From NCBI GenBank assembly GCA_041662605.1, contig JBAZSD010000018.1, forward strand, positions 1 through 64,000: a DNA stretch of 64,000 nt. The letters are read 5' to 3'. Made by a program: the position numbers and the translations under genes. This DNA is from Desulfomonilaceae bacterium (GTDB lineage: Bacteria > Desulfobacterota > Desulfomonilia > Desulfomonilales > Desulfomonilaceae). The notes beneath the pieces were generated by a model. It saw only the letters and a list, made by a program, of their open reading frames with translations. It searched no databases and was not told the origin of the DNA. The stretch's first letter is position 1. The number at the start of each line of letters is the position of its first letter. Below, piece after piece: positions 34,780 through 44,229 of this stretch.

Positions 34780-34803
34780 AAGTTGTTGGAAAGAATTTGA
34801 TTA

Positions 34804-35238
34804 ATGGATGACAGATCTCGTGAATATCCGTCACGACCTTTAGTCGGTGTAGGCGCCATAATCATAGCTGAAACAAGAGTCGCTCTTGTCCGTAGAGCAA
34901 ATGAGCCTTCGAAAGGGAAATGGAGTATCCCTGGAGGGCTGACTCGCCTAGGCGAGACGTTAGCCCATTCGGTTATTAGAGAAGCGGCTGAAGAAACCGG
35001 CTTATCCGTGAAGGTGGGGCCTCTGGTCGAGTTGGTTGAACGTGTATTTCATGACAAAGACGGCAGGATTCAGTTTCATTATGTCATAGCGGACTACAAG
35101 TGTATGGTTGAGGATGGCGACTTGAGAGCCGGCAGCGACGCAATGGAAGTTTGCTGGGCCCCTAAAGACGCTCTTCATGACTTCGCGTTGCCCAAGATCA
35201 CTTTGGACGCTATAAATAAAGCTTTGGAGATGAGTTGA
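34804..35238 (+). CDS. Nudix hydrolase
   Basis: 144 residues with a full Nudix box, GGLTRLGETLAHSVIREAAEETGL (GX5EX7REUXEEXGU pattern), preceded by VRRANEPSKGKWSIPG. Members hydrolyse nucleoside diphosphates linked to another group, such as ADP-ribose, or oxidised nucleotides. The gene starts 25 bases after the RNase E/G stop and is likely co-transcribed. Substrate not evident. Confidence 0.88.
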   Translation: MDDRSREYPSRPLVGVGAIIIAETRVALVRRANEPSKGKWSIPGGLTRLGETLAHSVIREAAEETGLSVKVGPLVELVERVFHDKDGRIQFHYVIADYKCMVEDGDLRAGSDAMEVCWAPKDALHDFALPKITLDAINKALEMS

Positions 35239-35284
35239 GCCTGACATTTGGAGTAATTTTTTGTTCAGTCAAAGAGGTCGTTGA

Positions 35285-36679
35285 GTGTTGAAAATCTCTG
35301 ACAGATTAAGTCCCACGTCAGAGATGCTGGCGTTGACAACCAGTGGCGACACCAAGAACATTTTGATCTGCCTTATCGAATTAACGGGTCCTCTAAATGT
35401 GAACCAGGCGTTGGAGGCCGCTCAGAGGGCAGCCGCAAAATTCCCACAGTTGACCCGTCGGATAAAAGAAGTGAAATCCCGCTGGTTTCACTATCTGGTT
35501 TGGGATGCGGATTCCAAGCTCAAAGTCCCTGTGTTTTTTCAAGAAATCGAGCATTTTGAAGCTGATAGGCCGATGCTTGATCAATTGATTCCAGTCATCC
35601 AATCAAGGCTGGAAAGGAATTGGGACCTTTTTCAAGAGCCTCCTGCAGAGTTTCATCTGATAAGGATTTCCCCTGAACGACATATAGCGGGATGGTTAAT
35701 GCACCACGTGGCGGGAGACGCCGCGACAGGAACCGATGTTGGTCAAGAAACACTCGTTCAGTATTTTGAGATCCATAATAGGCAAAAATCAGAATGGGCG
35801 GGAGAATACTATTCATTTTCCGGATCAAAAAAGCGGCGTGTAACCCCCAAGAAACTTCGTATACGAAATTATCTTGAGGACGTAAAGCAAACTTTTGAAA
35901 ACCTGTTCAGGAAGGCCTATCTTCCTGTAGGTTCAGGCTCAAAGCACGACAACTCCCAACATCATGTAAAGAGATTGCTAACAGAGGAAGAAACAGATCT
36001 CTTGTACGCAACTACCACCAATCATGGAGTTTCTTTCGTGGACCGACTGGTAGTAACCGCCAGTGACGTAATTGATAAATGGAATCTCAAACGAGGGGTG
36101 TCTCCGGGATTGGTGACTACTTCCATGACGGTCAACATGCGGGGGCGTTTCTCGGACGTGGACTCAATGAATTCCAGTTCATTGATATTTTTTAAATCGT
36201 CGCCGTCGGATCGAGCGAACCCAAGATCTTTCGCGAGAAAAGTCGCTTTAACCAGAATAAAACATTTTCGCAATCAAACAGACCTGAAACTCTCGAAAAA
36301 TATCGAGATGATGATCGATGCGTTTCGAATCTTCCCATTTCAAATCCGTAAGAGAATAATCAGCTTTTTCATTAACAAACATCAGTTTTCAATAGGAATA
36401 ACGGTTCTAGGGACAGTCTGGCCGGAAATTCAGAACGGAAAGCCCACGACAAATTCCGCTTTCACAAGAATCGGAGACCTAGAAGCTGTGGAAATATTTG
36501 GCGTAGCCCACAAGATGTTGTCCGAAACCCGAGCGCTTCTTCTCCTCTACACATTCCGAAAGAGGCTAAATCTTGTGCTCACCTGTTCAGGGCGTCTTTT
36601 TACTCGTGAAGAATGTGAAGAGTTCATGGATATGATAATCAGTAAGTTGACGGCCTCTCAAATGTTTCCGGTTCATTGA
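35285..36679 (+). CDS. WS/DGAT- or condensation-like acyltransferase
   Basis: 464 residues starting with GTG. LMHHVAGDAATGTDV gives the HHxxxD active-site motif of chloramphenicol-acetyltransferase-fold enzymes (wax-ester synthase/DGAT, condensation domains, alcohol acetyltransferases), with Ala in place of the usual Gly after Asp. The C-terminal SIGITVLGTVWPEI and NSAFTRIGDLEAVEIFGVA recall the second lobe of WS/DGAT-like proteins. It probably transfers an acyl group to an alcohol or amine of a lipid. It stands at the head of a cluster of membrane-lipid-type genes, most of them on the opposite strand. Confidence 0.65.
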   Translation: MLKISDRLSPTSEMLALTTSGDTKNILICLIELTGPLNVNQALEAAQRAAAKFPQLTRRIKEVKSRWFHYLVWDADSKLKVPVFFQEIEHFEADRPMLDQLIPVIQSRLERNWDLFQEPPAEFHLIRISPERHIAGWLMHHVAGDAATGTDVGQETLVQYFEIHNRQKSEWAGEYYSFSGSKKRRVTPKKLRIRNYLEDVKQTFENLFRKAYLPVGSGSKHDNSQHHVKRLLTEEETDLLYATTTNHGVSFVDRLVVTASDVIDKWNLKRGVSPGLVTTSMTVNMRGRFSDVDSMNSSSLIFFKSSPSDRANPRSFARKVALTRIKHFRNQTDLKLSKNIEMMIDAFRIFPFQIRKRIISFFINKHQFSIGITVLGTVWPEIQNGKPTTNSAFTRIGDLEAVEIFGVAHKMLSETRALLLLYTFRKRLNLVLTCSGRLFTREECEEFMDMIISKLTASQMFPVH

Positions 36680-36727
36680 CCATATCCATTGCAGCAAAAG
36701 TCCTAGCGGATCTAGACAGCCTGGGGC

Positions 36728-37960
36728 CTAGGGTTCGAGGTGCTTGGGCCGATATCTGTTGTGTTGATAGGTGGTTCCCCTCCACTGTAAGGCGTCTCGC
36801 AGCAGAATTTTTTTCACCATGACCCCAAACATCCAGATTAGCATTAGGTTACCTAGAGCGACATAAGCCGAATACTTCCTGGAGAGACCGAGTTGAGCCA
36901 AAAACAGACTGGATGTTATGGACATCTGGACCAGGCATGCCATGGGAAGCAAGAACCAGAAATTAGGCCATATTTCACGTGCCGATACTGAGTAAAGAAT
37001 TGTCGCAATAACAAATGACGGCAAACTAACCAGAACGTGCATCATCAAATATTTTAATACGGCAAAAAGTTTGTAATTCATTGCGGCGCAAAGGATTCTG
37101 GTCCAGCCGTCCAGAACTTCGCTAAAACCTGAATACATTGTTGTTTTTAACAGGTTTTTGCCGTTAGCGAACAAAATTCCCAGTCCCTCGGCCTTAACTC
37201 TCTTTCCGATACCGATGTCTTCGACAGCAAGGTTCTTGACGCTAGAGTGACCGCCAATCTTTTCATAAGCGAGTCTACTGATGATAAAGAACATTCCGTT
37301 CGCTGTAGCTACCGAGTTATTCGGATCGTTAACTTTGGCCAGTGGAAACAGAATTGCAGTCATGGCGGCGAAAGTGGGAAGCAGCGCCTTTTCCCAAAAT
37401 GAGTTTAGAACAAATTGGGGCGAAAGAGTGAGAAGGTTTATTTTTCTTTGCAGAGCCTCATTGACGCATTGCCTCAATGAGGATTGGTTGAGGGAACTAT
37501 CAGCGTCAAGAAACGCAAACCACTCTCCTGAGGCATGTTTGACGCCTTCATGCAATGCATGGCACTTGCCGGTCCAACCTACTGGTCTCTCCTTGTTAGA
37601 CACAAGCTTGCAATTGGTCTTCCCGTCAAACAACTCGGAAACCACTTTCGCTGTTTGATCTGTGGATCTATCGTCAACACAGATTATCTCGAAATTGGGA
37701 TAGTCCTGACCGATCGCAGACTCAAGGCAGGCTCCAATGAGGTTTTCCTCATTGTGCGCCGGAACAATTAATGAAACAAGCGGCGGTTTTTTTGGAAGAG
37801 AGGTTTTCTTGTTAGGGTCCAGTACAGGAACCCATTTAATTGCATCCACAACATCGCGCATACGTGAGGACCAAAAAAACATGATAAAAATCAACACAGC
37901 AGATCCGAATGCAAGACTGATATAGTTCAAAAAAACCTCAGTTTCATAAGGGCCAAACAA
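36728..37960 (-). CDS. Membrane family 2 glycosyltransferase (HpnB/CrtQ-like)
   Basis: 410 residues: an N-terminal transmembrane helix, a GT2 domain (VSLIVPAHNEENLIGACL, ICVDDRSTDQTAKV, FLDADSSLN, EDIGIGKRVKAEG) and three or four C-terminal membrane helices. The layout matches glycosyltransferases that modify hopanoids or carotenoids. Neighbouring genes (UbiA prenyltransferase, methyltransferase, acyltransferase) suggest a shared lipid product, which the sequence does not identify. Confidence 0.75.
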   Translation of the reverse strand: MFGPYETEVFLNYISLAFGSAVLIFIMFFWSSRMRDVVDAIKWVPVLDPNKKTSLPKKPPLVSLIVPAHNEENLIGACLESAIGQDYPNFEIICVDDRSTDQTAKVVSELFDGKTNCKLVSNKERPVGWTGKCHALHEGVKHASGEWFAFLDADSSLNQSSLRQCVNEALQRKINLLTLSPQFVLNSFWEKALLPTFAAMTAILFPLAKVNDPNNSVATANGMFFIISRLAYEKIGGHSSVKNLAVEDIGIGKRVKAEGLGILFANGKNLLKTTMYSGFSEVLDGWTRILCAAMNYKLFAVLKYLMMHVLVSLPSFVIATILYSVSAREIWPNFWFLLPMACLVQMSITSSLFLAQLGLSRKYSAYVALGNLMLIWMFGVMVKKILLRDALQWRGTTYQHNRYRPKHLEP

Positions 37961-38016
37961 TTAAGTCAATTTACATTAGTTGAAGTGGTAGTAAATTTCT
38001 ATAGACTTTTGGGCTG

Positions 38017-38640
38017 CTAACTTACTTTTTGGCACGCTCCGACAATTCCGAACCTTGAGCCCGTTTTTGTTCCTTGCAATAAAGAAAAACCACGCATGGC
38101 CAACTCACCTAAAAAATCGGCTTCGTAAAACCTGTCCCTGGTTGGGTGTCTCAGCATCCTCTTGAAAAGCCAATTAGCATACAAAGGTGGATATATCTCC
38201 TCAAAATAAAAAAAGCCATCTGGTTTGGTGACTCTCGCAATTTCACTGATGCATAGGCGCCAATCCAGAACATGATGAATTATCCCGAAATTGAACACAG
38301 CGTCAAAGGAGCAATCGGGAAATGGCAGGAACTGAGCGTCAGAGGAGAGGAAATGCAAATTATCCTTATTCTCGGATTTCAATCTGGTCACAGATTTGTT
38401 TACAAGGGCGGTTTCCAGGTCAAAAGCAATGACATCGTTAAATCCCATCCTCCGGTATATGATCTGAGCGCCCCGCCCGAGCCCGCAGCCTATTTCCAAC
38501 GCGATTTTTCGTTCAGGGGGCAGTCCCAATTTCAGCCACTTGCGCATTTCCCGCTTTTGAAATACAACGCGCAAAGGACTGTAAATCCAGACCCTTTCGG
38601 GCCAGTTCATGAGCATTTGCGTGTTTTTAGGAGATATCAA
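38017..38640 (-). CDS. Class I SAM-dependent methyltransferase
   Basis: 207 residues with the SAM-binding motif ALEIGCGLGRGAQII, then VIAFDLETALVNKSV (acidic ribose loop) and FDAVFNFGIIHHVLDWRLCI, of the Methyltransf_11 group. It is probably translated with the UbiA gene 64 bases upstream. The substrate may be a lipid or quinone-like product of the neighbours. Confidence 0.82.
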   Translation of the reverse strand: MISPKNTQMLMNWPERVWIYSPLRVVFQKREMRKWLKLGLPPERKIALEIGCGLGRGAQIIYRRMGFNDVIAFDLETALVNKSVTRLKSENKDNLHFLSSDAQFLPFPDCSFDAVFNFGIIHHVLDWRLCISEIARVTKPDGFFYFEEIYPPLYANWLFKRMLRHPTRDRFYEADFLGELAMRGFSLLQGTKTGSRFGIVGACQKVS

Positions 38641-38704
38641 ATTGAGTCGCAGTCCTTGTGTGTAGGAGACGGGTCAGGTTCCACGGATGATTTTGTTTAA
38701 CATT

Positions 38705-39661
38705 CTATACTGTTATCAAAGTTGAAACCACCGTGAGGATCAAGAAGCTCAATGGCATGTAACTTGCCCTGTTAAACAGGGACGTCGCTGTCTCCACGCC
38801 TGGCGATTCATACACATGCCTTGCAGGCCTCAACAGCGTCAAATACCCTAGTATTGCGGCCGCGAACGGATAGACCAAACTGACTCCCGATCCCGCGACG
38901 AAATATATTGCCACACCGGCGAATGCTGCCATGGAGACCGCAACAATCATGATGAAAATGGATTCTTTCAACCCCAACACTGTCAAGGTAGTGCGTGCGC
39001 CCACCTTGATGTCGTCTTCCATGTCAATAATATCATTAGGTATATTTTGACCACCTACCTCCCAGCAGGCTAACCACAGGAACATGAACGCCACAAAACC
39101 TAGAGGTGGGTCTGGATTCACCGCGTATATGCCTGCCAGACCGCCAGAAGCCTTGACAATAGCTGACGGGATTATCTTCAAATGGGTGATTCTGAGCAGC
39201 TTGCAATAGAGTCCTTCACAACAGGCTGAAACCAGGAATATCATCGCACAGACCGGATTGAGAATTGTTGCTCCTGTCAACGCGATTACCGCCCAGAAAA
39301 TGACCCATGCCAGCCCTTTTTTAAACGGAATAAGTCCTTGAGCTACTGGATGCTCCGCCACTATTTCGTCGACATGAAAGACCTTCAATGCCCTGTCTTT
39401 TAAGGCTAGCCTTTCCTTGTCCACCTTCACGTCCACAATGTCGTTCAATGAATATACGGCCGTATATCCGGCGAATGCGGTAACTAATCCAATAAGTATG
39501 GTAGGCATCGGAGGAAAATGGCCCAACTGAAGCATAGCCGCCATGGCCGGAGTCGCAACATCCAACAATCCGTGAGGCGTCCGGGAGAGACCAAAGAAAA
39601 GCTTTAACCCGGACAAACGTGTGCGGAAGGAGCAATGTTTGTTTTGCTCGCCAAGATTCAT
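38705..39661 (-). CDS. UbiA-family prenyltransferase
   Basis: 318 residues with about nine membrane helices and both Asp-rich motifs: NDIVDVKVDKERLALKDR and NDIIDMEDDIKVGART, which bind the prenyl diphosphate via Mg2+. Family members prenylate 4-hydroxybenzoate, dihydroxynaphthoate, homogentisate or haem. It could serve menaquinone or another prenylated lipid; no quinone-pathway genes flank it, so a specialised lipid role with the glycosyl-, methyl- and acyltransferase genes is also possible. Confidence 0.85.
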   Translation of the reverse strand: MNLGEQNKHCSFRTRLSGLKLFFGLSRTPHGLLDVATPAMAAMLQLGHFPPMPTILIGLVTAFAGYTAVYSLNDIVDVKVDKERLALKDRALKVFHVDEIVAEHPVAQGLIPFKKGLAWVIFWAVIALTGATILNPVCAMIFLVSACCEGLYCKLLRITHLKIIPSAIVKASGGLAGIYAVNPDPPLGFVAFMFLWLACWEVGGQNIPNDIIDMEDDIKVGARTTLTVLGLKESIFIMIVAVSMAAFAGVAIYFVAGSGVSLVYPFAAAILGYLTLLRPARHVYESPGVETATSLFNRASYMPLSFLILTVVSTLITV

Positions 39662-39704
39662 GGAGCCCCTAATCTACGGAGTCAAAGTTTAAAGTGAACA
39701 ACAA

Positions 39705-40418
39705 CTACTCATAAGGAAACGTCAGTTTCCCTCCCAAAAAACCAAGAGTCCCGGCCAGGGCTGAAAGAGAGATGACCAACGAAAGATAAGCCAGCATAAT
39801 CGGAGCCGTTATATCCAATGGATTGATTATATAAAGGGTTCGGATCACAAGAGCGAGAATTCCCCACAAAAGAGCCAGGAAAGCCAGCCTTTTCTTTTGT
39901 CGGGTTATTGAGGAATCGATAGCCTCGTAATTTACCCACCACGTAAAATAGCCGGTAGCAATGGTAGCAGGCAAGCTAACTACTCCAATAGTAAGAACGA
40001 GGAAAGCCGCCCATTCTGTCATGATTGATTCAGTGGCAATCGCTCCGATTTCGAGCAAGGCCGAAACGATGAGCAGCGCCACAGGAAAATGTACGACAGC
40101 GGGGTGAGGATGTCTTCTGAAAAAAGGATGCTCGTCCAGAAACGCTTCGACTTTTCCACGATAACCGGGCCCATATTCCTTCCGCGCAGACTCATACAAC
40201 CCTACCATTGGAACCCTGCTCAGAACCTCCAGCCCGTGTGGAGCAGACTTGATGTCTGAGCTAAGATCCTGGCCGGCCTGGTGGCGTCTCATGTGAGCCC
40301 CTGTCGGCCATTTTGCGCTTTCTGTAACGTCATAGACGTTGCCATCCACTACGACGAGCGCTCGAGCCCCATTTTTCCCGTCATTTTGCTGGATTACTTC
40401 TGGTGGGAAACTTTTCAT
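39705..40418 (-). CDS. Cytochrome b5-like domain fused to DUF2231 membrane domain
   Basis: 237 residues. Residues 20-75 look like a short cytochrome b5 haem-binding domain (ALVVVDGNVYDVTESAKWP, HMRRHQAGQDLS, with candidate His ligands). After residue 100 a four-helix DUF2231 membrane domain follows (HPAVVHFPVALLIVSALLEI). Such proteins are thought to move electrons across or along the membrane in anaerobes. The next gene starts two bases before, so it forms a pair with the small Cys-rich gene. Confidence 0.78.
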   Translation of the reverse strand: MKSFPPEVIQQNDGKNGARALVVVDGNVYDVTESAKWPTGAHMRRHQAGQDLSSDIKSAPHGLEVLSRVPMVGLYESARKEYGPGYRGKVEAFLDEHPFFRRHPHPAVVHFPVALLIVSALLEIGAIATESIMTEWAAFLVLTIGVVSLPATIATGYFTWWVNYEAIDSSITRQKKRLAFLALLWGILALVIRTLYIINPLDITAPIMLAYLSLVISLSALAGTLGFLGGKLTFPYE

Positions 40419-40419
40419 G

Positions 40420-40746
40420 TCAGATAAGAGCCTGTAGTTTCCAGAGGCAGTCTCCCGCAGCCTGATCTATCTCAATTGTCGAAGCGGCAGCCTGATCACC
40501 ACCTGCGCCGTGAAGCGCTCTCTCAATCCTGACTGTGAAGCGGTCAGTCCTTTCGTCGCAATCGTCGGATAAAACTTCGACAATCAACTGCCGGTTGTCG
40601 TCAATCAAAATGGCTTGACAGCCCGTAATAATTCGCGGGTATCGGGGATTACCTGAACGCGGGTCCTTTTCCAGTTTGCCCAGTGTGTCGACCCTTCTGA
40701 AACTCGGTTCAGGTTTGCACCCAGAACAACTTTTGCATCCGGACAT
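40420..40746 (-). CDS. Small cysteine-rich protein of unknown function
   Basis: 108 residues beginning MSGCKSCSGCKPEP, a CxxCxxC motif able to hold metal or an Fe-S cluster, followed by a soluble alpha/beta-like domain (IITGCQAILIDDNRQLIVEVL). The gene ends one base before the cytochrome b5-DUF2231 gene starts, so the two are co-translated and may form a redox pair. The family is not recognised. Confidence 0.65.
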   Translation of the reverse strand: MSGCKSCSGCKPEPSFRRVDTLGKLEKDPRSGNPRYPRIITGCQAILIDDNRQLIVEVLSDDCDERTDRFTVRIERALHGAGGDQAAASTIEIDQAAGDCLWKLQALI

Positions 40747-40873
40747 TTATAACTCCTATATATGAAGATTTTGCTTTATGGCCAAAATGGTCTTGATCAT
40801 TTAATGCCACTTAAAGGTTCCCAAGGAGGACAAGGCATATTTAATTCATTCAGAACAACTCTGACTTAGTTGT

Positions 40874-42622
40874 TTATGGGTTATGGTTAATTATACGAAT
40901 CTCCTCTATGGAGCTGTTCTCAAATTCGCTCAGGGACGCCCTGACAATAGAATTTTCCATAGCCTCTTTACGCATGGATCTGTGGAGGTCCGACTGGCCA
41001 TCGAGAGCCTCGGTGTATGGTTTTTCAACCGAGAGCGACGTTTTCTGCGAAAGCACAAGCACTCTGGTTTGGACGGGGCCGAAAACATGATCGATTACGG
41101 CTTTCAATTCGGGCTTTGTGACAAGATACGTCTCAAACTGCTCCTTGTAAAAGCTCTTGGTAAATCCGATTTCAATCTCTTTCGGACCATAGGCGATAAG
41201 AGATCCATGATCAAGCATAGAGAGTAAAAGCCCATCGAGGCCATGCGCTTTCATGGTTTTTTTGAGATATTCCCATACTTCATCATTGGTACCCTGAGGC
41301 GCGGGCGCAACATCTGTGATAGTAAAACGTTGTTCATCCGACTTGAGATTTGGAAGCCGTTCTGAACAAGATGTGTCCTGTTTTTCACGGCGCTGAAGAA
41401 TAGCCGGCGGAGTCGAATCGACCGAAGTTGCCTGAAATCTTGTCTGGGAAGGAGCTACCCTAACTCTGGAGGAAGGGGAGTCAATTTTTTTCAAAACGCT
41501 TGCAAGATCGACCAGTCTGGGCGCCATAGCCATCTTAACCACGGTCATTTCCAGCGCGATCAGGGGAATCCCGGATTTCTTTATCTCTGGTTCACTTTTA
41601 AGAAGAATAGAAAACAGGTTGTTCAGTTCCTCACAAGAAGTCTTTTTCGCCATGCCCTTCAAGGTCTGGATTTCTGATTCCCCTGCGTCAATCATGTTTA
41701 CAAGAGCGGAATCATCAATATTATGAGCTACCAGAATCAGATTTCTGATAAAGCGTACAAGGTCAAGTGTAAACTGCTCAGGATCATAGCCCTCGTTGAA
41801 AACTTGATGCAGCACGCCCAAAGCATTCTTTGGATCGTGATCTATAACCGCTTCCACCAGTTTGAAAAATCGATCGCGGGAGCCGATCCCGAGGATTGCC
41901 TGCACTGCCGGCAGTCCTATGTGTCCGTCACTGAAGGCCACAACCTGATCCAATAAGCTCAAACCGTCACGAAATGATCCCTGAGCTTCACGCGCGATGA
42001 CGTCAAGCGCTTCCGGAGTAGCCTCAATCTCTTCTTTGATCAGAATATCCGCCATACCCGCGGCAATATCCCGGACAGGTATGGTACGGAAGTTGAATCT
42101 CTGGCATCTGGAATTAATAGTGGCAGGCACTTTATGAGATTCAGTAGTCGCGAAAATGAACTTTGCGTGCGCTGGAGGCTCCTCAAGTGTTTTGAGTAAC
42201 GCGTTGAACGCGTTCATCGAGATCATGTGAACTTCGTCGATAATTATGATCTTGTAATTGGAAGAGACAGGTGGGTACTTAATGTTTTCATTTATTTCAC
42301 GAATGTTGTCCACAGAAGTATGAGAAGCGCCATCTATTTCCTGGACATCTACAGAATATCCGCCGGCTATTTCCTTGCACGATGGGCAGGTACAGCACGG
42401 GTCGGCTTCCTCGGGTATTCGACCTGTACAATTCAATGACTTGGCCAGAATTCTGGCGACGGTCGTTTTACCCACTCCCCGCACCCCGCAGAATAAAAAG
42501 GCGTGCGCCACCCTGCCGGAAAGCACGGAGTTTTTCAGAGTGGTAATAACATGATCTTGTCCCACCACTTCTGAAAACTTGGTCGGTCGATATTTACGGG
42601 CAAGTACAAGATAAGCGGACAT
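40874..42622 (-). CDS. dnaX: DNA polymerase III subunit tau/gamma
   Basis: 582 residues: AAA+ clamp-loader ATPase with Walker A GVRGVGKTT, zinc-binding cysteines in DPCCTCPSCKE, Walker B IIIDEVHMI and sensor FATTESHKVP. It ends with a variable C-terminal tau segment of about 150 residues. It loads the sliding clamp and links polymerase to helicase. The start (MSAYLVLARKYRPTKFSEVVGQ) is canonical. No obvious A-run slippage site for gamma was seen. It is preceded by the SRP RNA. Confidence 0.96.
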   Translation of the reverse strand: MSAYLVLARKYRPTKFSEVVGQDHVITTLKNSVLSGRVAHAFLFCGVRGVGKTTVARILAKSLNCTGRIPEEADPCCTCPSCKEIAGGYSVDVQEIDGASHTSVDNIREINENIKYPPVSSNYKIIIIDEVHMISMNAFNALLKTLEEPPAHAKFIFATTESHKVPATINSRCQRFNFRTIPVRDIAAGMADILIKEEIEATPEALDVIAREAQGSFRDGLSLLDQVVAFSDGHIGLPAVQAILGIGSRDRFFKLVEAVIDHDPKNALGVLHQVFNEGYDPEQFTLDLVRFIRNLILVAHNIDDSALVNMIDAGESEIQTLKGMAKKTSCEELNNLFSILLKSEPEIKKSGIPLIALEMTVVKMAMAPRLVDLASVLKKIDSPSSRVRVAPSQTRFQATSVDSTPPAILQRREKQDTSCSERLPNLKSDEQRFTITDVAPAPQGTNDEVWEYLKKTMKAHGLDGLLLSMLDHGSLIAYGPKEIEIGFTKSFYKEQFETYLVTKPELKAVIDHVFGPVQTRVLVLSQKTSLSVEKPYTEALDGQSDLHRSMRKEAMENSIVRASLSEFENSSIEEIRIINHNP

Positions 42623-42659
42623 GATTCAAAAAGAATCCATAATGAAGCTGGAATGGAAA

Positions 42660-42765
42660 GCGCCGATCGCCTGGAGAGGGCCGACCCCCGAGATTACTTC
42701 CGCTGCTTCCTTCCAGACCTGACGGGTTCAGTAACTCCAGGTCGCCCTCACCAGAAGACCGGCGC
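42660..42765 (-). ncRNA. ffs: Bacterial signal recognition particle RNA (4.5S type)
   Basis: On the minus strand the core CAGGTCTGGAAGGAAGCAGC is the universal Ffh-binding hairpin (GGAA tetraloop with symmetric and asymmetric loops). Flanks pair in hairpin style: GCGCCGGTC with GATCGGCGC at the ends, and GGTGAGGGCGACC with GGTCGGCCCTCTCC inside. About 106 bases, the short Gram-negative form without an Alu domain. It lies between the dnaX start and a thioesterase gene. Confidence 0.93.
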
Positions 42766-42900
42766 CGACGCTTGATATCGCATGACCTCCACCGAAAGCT
42801 CTAACTGGCCATACCATCTGAAAATAACAGAAAATCACTGCTTTCGTCAAGGGCCGTCCCTCGGTCTATTATCAATATCCCGGCCCTCTTTGGTCGTGGC

Positions 42901-43365
42901 TTAGAGAAACTTGGCAGGTAATTCTGCGCTGAACTGGAACGGCAAGTTGGCGATTACCATCAGTGTGGATGTCCCATGGGCCAGGATTTTTCCAGTTTCG
43001 TCGGTTACCTCCACCTGCCCGTATCCCAAAGTCCTGCCCAGTTTTATTTTTTTGCCATGGGCTATAAGTTTCGCCCCACTTGTTGATGAAAGAAAATTTA
43101 ATTTCAGATCTACCGATGTCATACCCATGCCTTCGTCAACCTGACCATACACCGCCCAGAATGCCGCCGCGTCTATAATCGAAGAGTAAACACCTCCATG
43201 AACCTGTCCGAAAGGTTGAAGATGTTTAGTCGGGTCCAGCTCTATCTCTACTTTGGATGTACCAGTGTCGAAATGAATCAGGCGCATGTTCAGAAGCCTG
43301 AAATATGGGCAATCGCACGTGGTTTTACTGATTTTAGAAACGTATTCTGGATTTAGTTTTCGCAT
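42901..43365 (-). CDS. PaaI-type hotdog thioesterase
   Basis: 154 residues with the hotdog-fold signature PFGQVHGGVYSSIIDAAAFW followed by GMTSVDLKLNFLSS. Such enzymes hydrolyse acyl- or aryl-CoA esters. It sits just upstream of the LivFG/acyl-CoA ligase operon on the same strand and may clear stalled CoA thioesters of that pathway. Confidence 0.82.
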   Translation of the reverse strand: MRKLNPEYVSKISKTTCDCPYFRLLNMRLIHFDTGTSKVEIELDPTKHLQPFGQVHGGVYSSIIDAAAFWAVYGQVDEGMGMTSVDLKLNFLSSTSGAKLIAHGKKIKLGRTLGYGQVEVTDETGKILAHGTSTLMVIANLPFQFSAELPAKFL

Positions 43366-43416
43366 GACCTGTCCTTATTTCTTTTTGCCATTCCCCAATT
43401 CTAGGCATTCTGGAGG

Positions 43417-44229
43417 TCAGGTCAACCATCTTTTTCGACGTCTGTAGTGTTTAACGTCACGGTAACTTTTTTTTGCCCCCTGTTCGGTTAAACCTAGATA
43501 GAATTCTTTTATATCTTCATTTTCCCGCAGTTTTTCTACTGTGTCGTCAAGCACGATGCGTCCATTTTCCATCACGTATCCATGATCCGCAATACTTAAC
43601 GCCATATGGGCGTTCTGTTCCACAAGCAGGATAGTGACTTCTTCCTGACGGTTGATTCGCTGGATAATCTCAAAGATTTCGCCGACTAACATCGGACTCA
43701 GGCCCATCGAGGGTTCATCGAGCAACAAGAGTTTCGGATGTGACATCAACCCCCTGCCGATCACGAGCATCTGCTGCTCTCCACCACTTATGTAACCGGC
43801 CGCGATTTTTCTTCGATGCGGGAGCCTGGGAAAATAGTTGTAGACTCTCTCAAGATCCAACTTGATGCGCTTCTTGTCGCGAATCGTATGCGCAGCGACC
43901 AGTAGATTTTCCTCTACTGTCAGATCTTCAAAAGCTTTTCGGCCCTCCATCACCTGGAATACGCCTTTTCTTACAATATTTTCAGGGTCCATTCTATCTA
44001 TGCGTTCACCTTTAAATGTTATGGTCCCGTCCGTTATTTCGCCGTCTTCAGACTTTAGCAATCCGGACACAGCTTTGAGCGTAGTGCTTTTTCCCGCGCC
44101 ATTGTTGCCCAGTATTGTTACGATCTGGCCTTCGTCTACGCGGAGAGACATCCCTTTTATTACCAGTATGACCTTGTTATAGGTTACTTCCAGATTGTTT
44201 ACATCGAGTAAACGCGACATCTGCGTCAA
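43417..44229 (-). CDS. livF: Branched-chain amino-acid-type ABC transporter ATPase LivF
   Basis: 270 residues: Walker A GNNGAGKST, signature YISGGEQQML, Walker B LLLLDEPSMGLSP, and LVEQNAHMAL, all typical of LivF. Last gene of a six-gene Liv-type unit and overlapping LivG by four bases. The basic RRRKRW C-terminus is a small extension. Confidence 0.92.
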   Translation of the reverse strand: MTQMSRLLDVNNLEVTYNKVILVIKGMSLRVDEGQIVTILGNNGAGKSTTLKAVSGLLKSEDGEITDGTITFKGERIDRMDPENIVRKGVFQVMEGRKAFEDLTVEENLLVAAHTIRDKKRIKLDLERVYNYFPRLPHRRKIAAGYISGGEQQMLVIGRGLMSHPKLLLLDEPSMGLSPMLVGEIFEIIQRINRQEEVTILLVEQNAHMALSIADHGYVMENGRIVLDDTVEKLRENEDIKEFYLGLTEQGAKKSYRDVKHYRRRKRWLT

